Shown here in pieces: positions 63,219 through 64,000 of a DNA stretch of 64,000 nucleotides. The position numbers and the translations under genes are program-made. Each line of letters begins with the position of its first letter. Position 1 is the first letter of the stretch. The DNA lies in NCBI RefSeq assembly GCF_030463565.1, contig NC_134660.1, positions 2,555,501 through 2,619,500 on the forward strand. Direction: 5' to 3'. This DNA comes from Pelecanus crispus (Eukaryota; Chordata; Aves; Pelecaniformes; Pelecanidae). Below the pieces are notes generated by a model that worked only from the letters and a program-made list of their open reading frames with translations, was not told the origin of the DNA and made no database searches.

Positions 63219-64000
63219 GTACCGGGGAGCGGGGCTGGCGGGGCGGCCGCTGCGGGACCCCCGGGAGCGTGGCCGGGGCGGGGGGGGGGGCTGCGGGCAG
63301 CGGCGGGAGAGGCTGCGGGGGTGGCCGGGGCGGGGAGCGGCGGGGGCCGCTCTGGGGGATGCTGGGGGGGTGATGCGGCAGCGGGGGGGGGCCGGGGGTG
63401 TCTGATGGGTGCTCGCCCGGTCGCTGTGCTGGGGCCGCCGGGGTGGGAGACACCGGGGTGGGAGACGACGCCAGGGTGGGAGACGCCGGGGTTGGAGACG
63501 ATGCCAGGGTGGGAGACGCCGGGTGCCCGGCGAGGCAGGTGGCACCGCGCAGGGTGCAGGCGGGTGCCCGGTTGGGGTGACAAGGTCAGGCTGGGTCCCC
63601 ACCGGCCTGGGGTGCCGGTGGCAGCGGGGAGGGCAGAGGCGTTGCGGGGTGGGCAGGGGTCCCGCGGGGCATCGCTGCCTGGCCCCGCGCTGCGGCAGAG
63701 GCGCTGGGCAAGGGGACGGCGGGGACGGGGGGCTTGGCGTGGCGGCGAGCTTGGCGGTGGCACCAGGCCTGGCAGAGGCCAAGGTTGGCCGGGCACCGAG
63801 TGCTGCCGCGCTGTGCAGAGCCATCAGCCTCCCGTTTAATCTTTAACGTGTTCCCGGTGCTAAAATTAGCCCCGACGGGAACTGCAGCGTGGTGGGGGGG
63901 GGCGGGCGGATGCCCCTTCCCTCCAGCACAGGCTCCCCGGTGCCCGCGATACCGGCCCACCACAGCTCCCGGTGCCGGGGTGCTTTTGGGTGCGCGGAGC
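63219..64000 (+). other. RAPGEFL1: Start of RAPGEFL1 intron 1
   Basis: GC-rich intron sequence with a short minisatellite at about 63445-63530 (ggtgggagacgccggg units). No further exon (for example the ILLDDIVL-type block) is seen before the window ends. Confidence 0.6.

Overview
The window is vertebrate nuclear DNA, almost certainly from a bird. Three lines of evidence support this: intron-containing nuclear receptor genes, two CR1 LINE tails (about 55.80-56.21 kb and 56.28-56.37 kb), and a very GC-rich, minisatellite-packed composition typical of avian microchromosomes. The thyroid hormone receptor has the short N-terminus and 408-residue length I associate with chicken THRA. The species cannot be fixed from this window.

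Five genes are recognised in the same order and orientation as on human 17q21: THRA (+, CDS 11546-19992), NR1D1/Rev-erb-alpha (-, CDS 29000-23545), MSL1 (+, CDS 36827-43697), CASC3 (+, CDS 45402-57068) and the first exon of RAPGEFL1 (+, from 62804, running off the right end). Exons were assigned by reading splice junctions and checking phase across each gene. MSL1 exon 1 is the only coding exon that does not stay in one frame; it shows three compensating one-base shifts, which look like assembly errors.

Layout: 1-11392 is GC-rich DNA with tandem repeats, a probable CpG-island promoter and an inferred non-coding THRA exon. 11393-19992 holds THRA, whose introns carry four unrelated minisatellite fields. 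20000-23544 lies between the 3' ends of the convergent THRA and NR1D1 genes and contains a 54-bp minisatellite. 23545-29300 is NR1D1 with its promoter. 29300-36400 is intergenic and repeat-rich. 36400-45130 is MSL1. 45170-57230 is CASC3, with more AT-rich introns and the CR1 copies. 57230-62500 is intergenic, and 62500-64000 is the RAPGEFL1 promoter, first exon and start of intron 1.

THRA and NR1D1 are functionally linked. NR1D1 is a haem-binding circadian repressor. Its upstream region carries what looks like the autoregulatory RevDR2 site, its intron 1 holds four CACGTG E-boxes and a CRE, and a perfect ROR/Rev-erb element lies upstream of the THRA coding exons. The DNA opposite the last NR1D1 exon is an open frame resembling the tail of mammalian TR-alpha-2, although birds are not known to make that isoform. 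MSL1 is the scaffold of a histone H4K16 acetyltransferase complex, CASC3 is an exon-junction-complex core protein, and RAPGEFL1 is a Rap-GEF-like protein.
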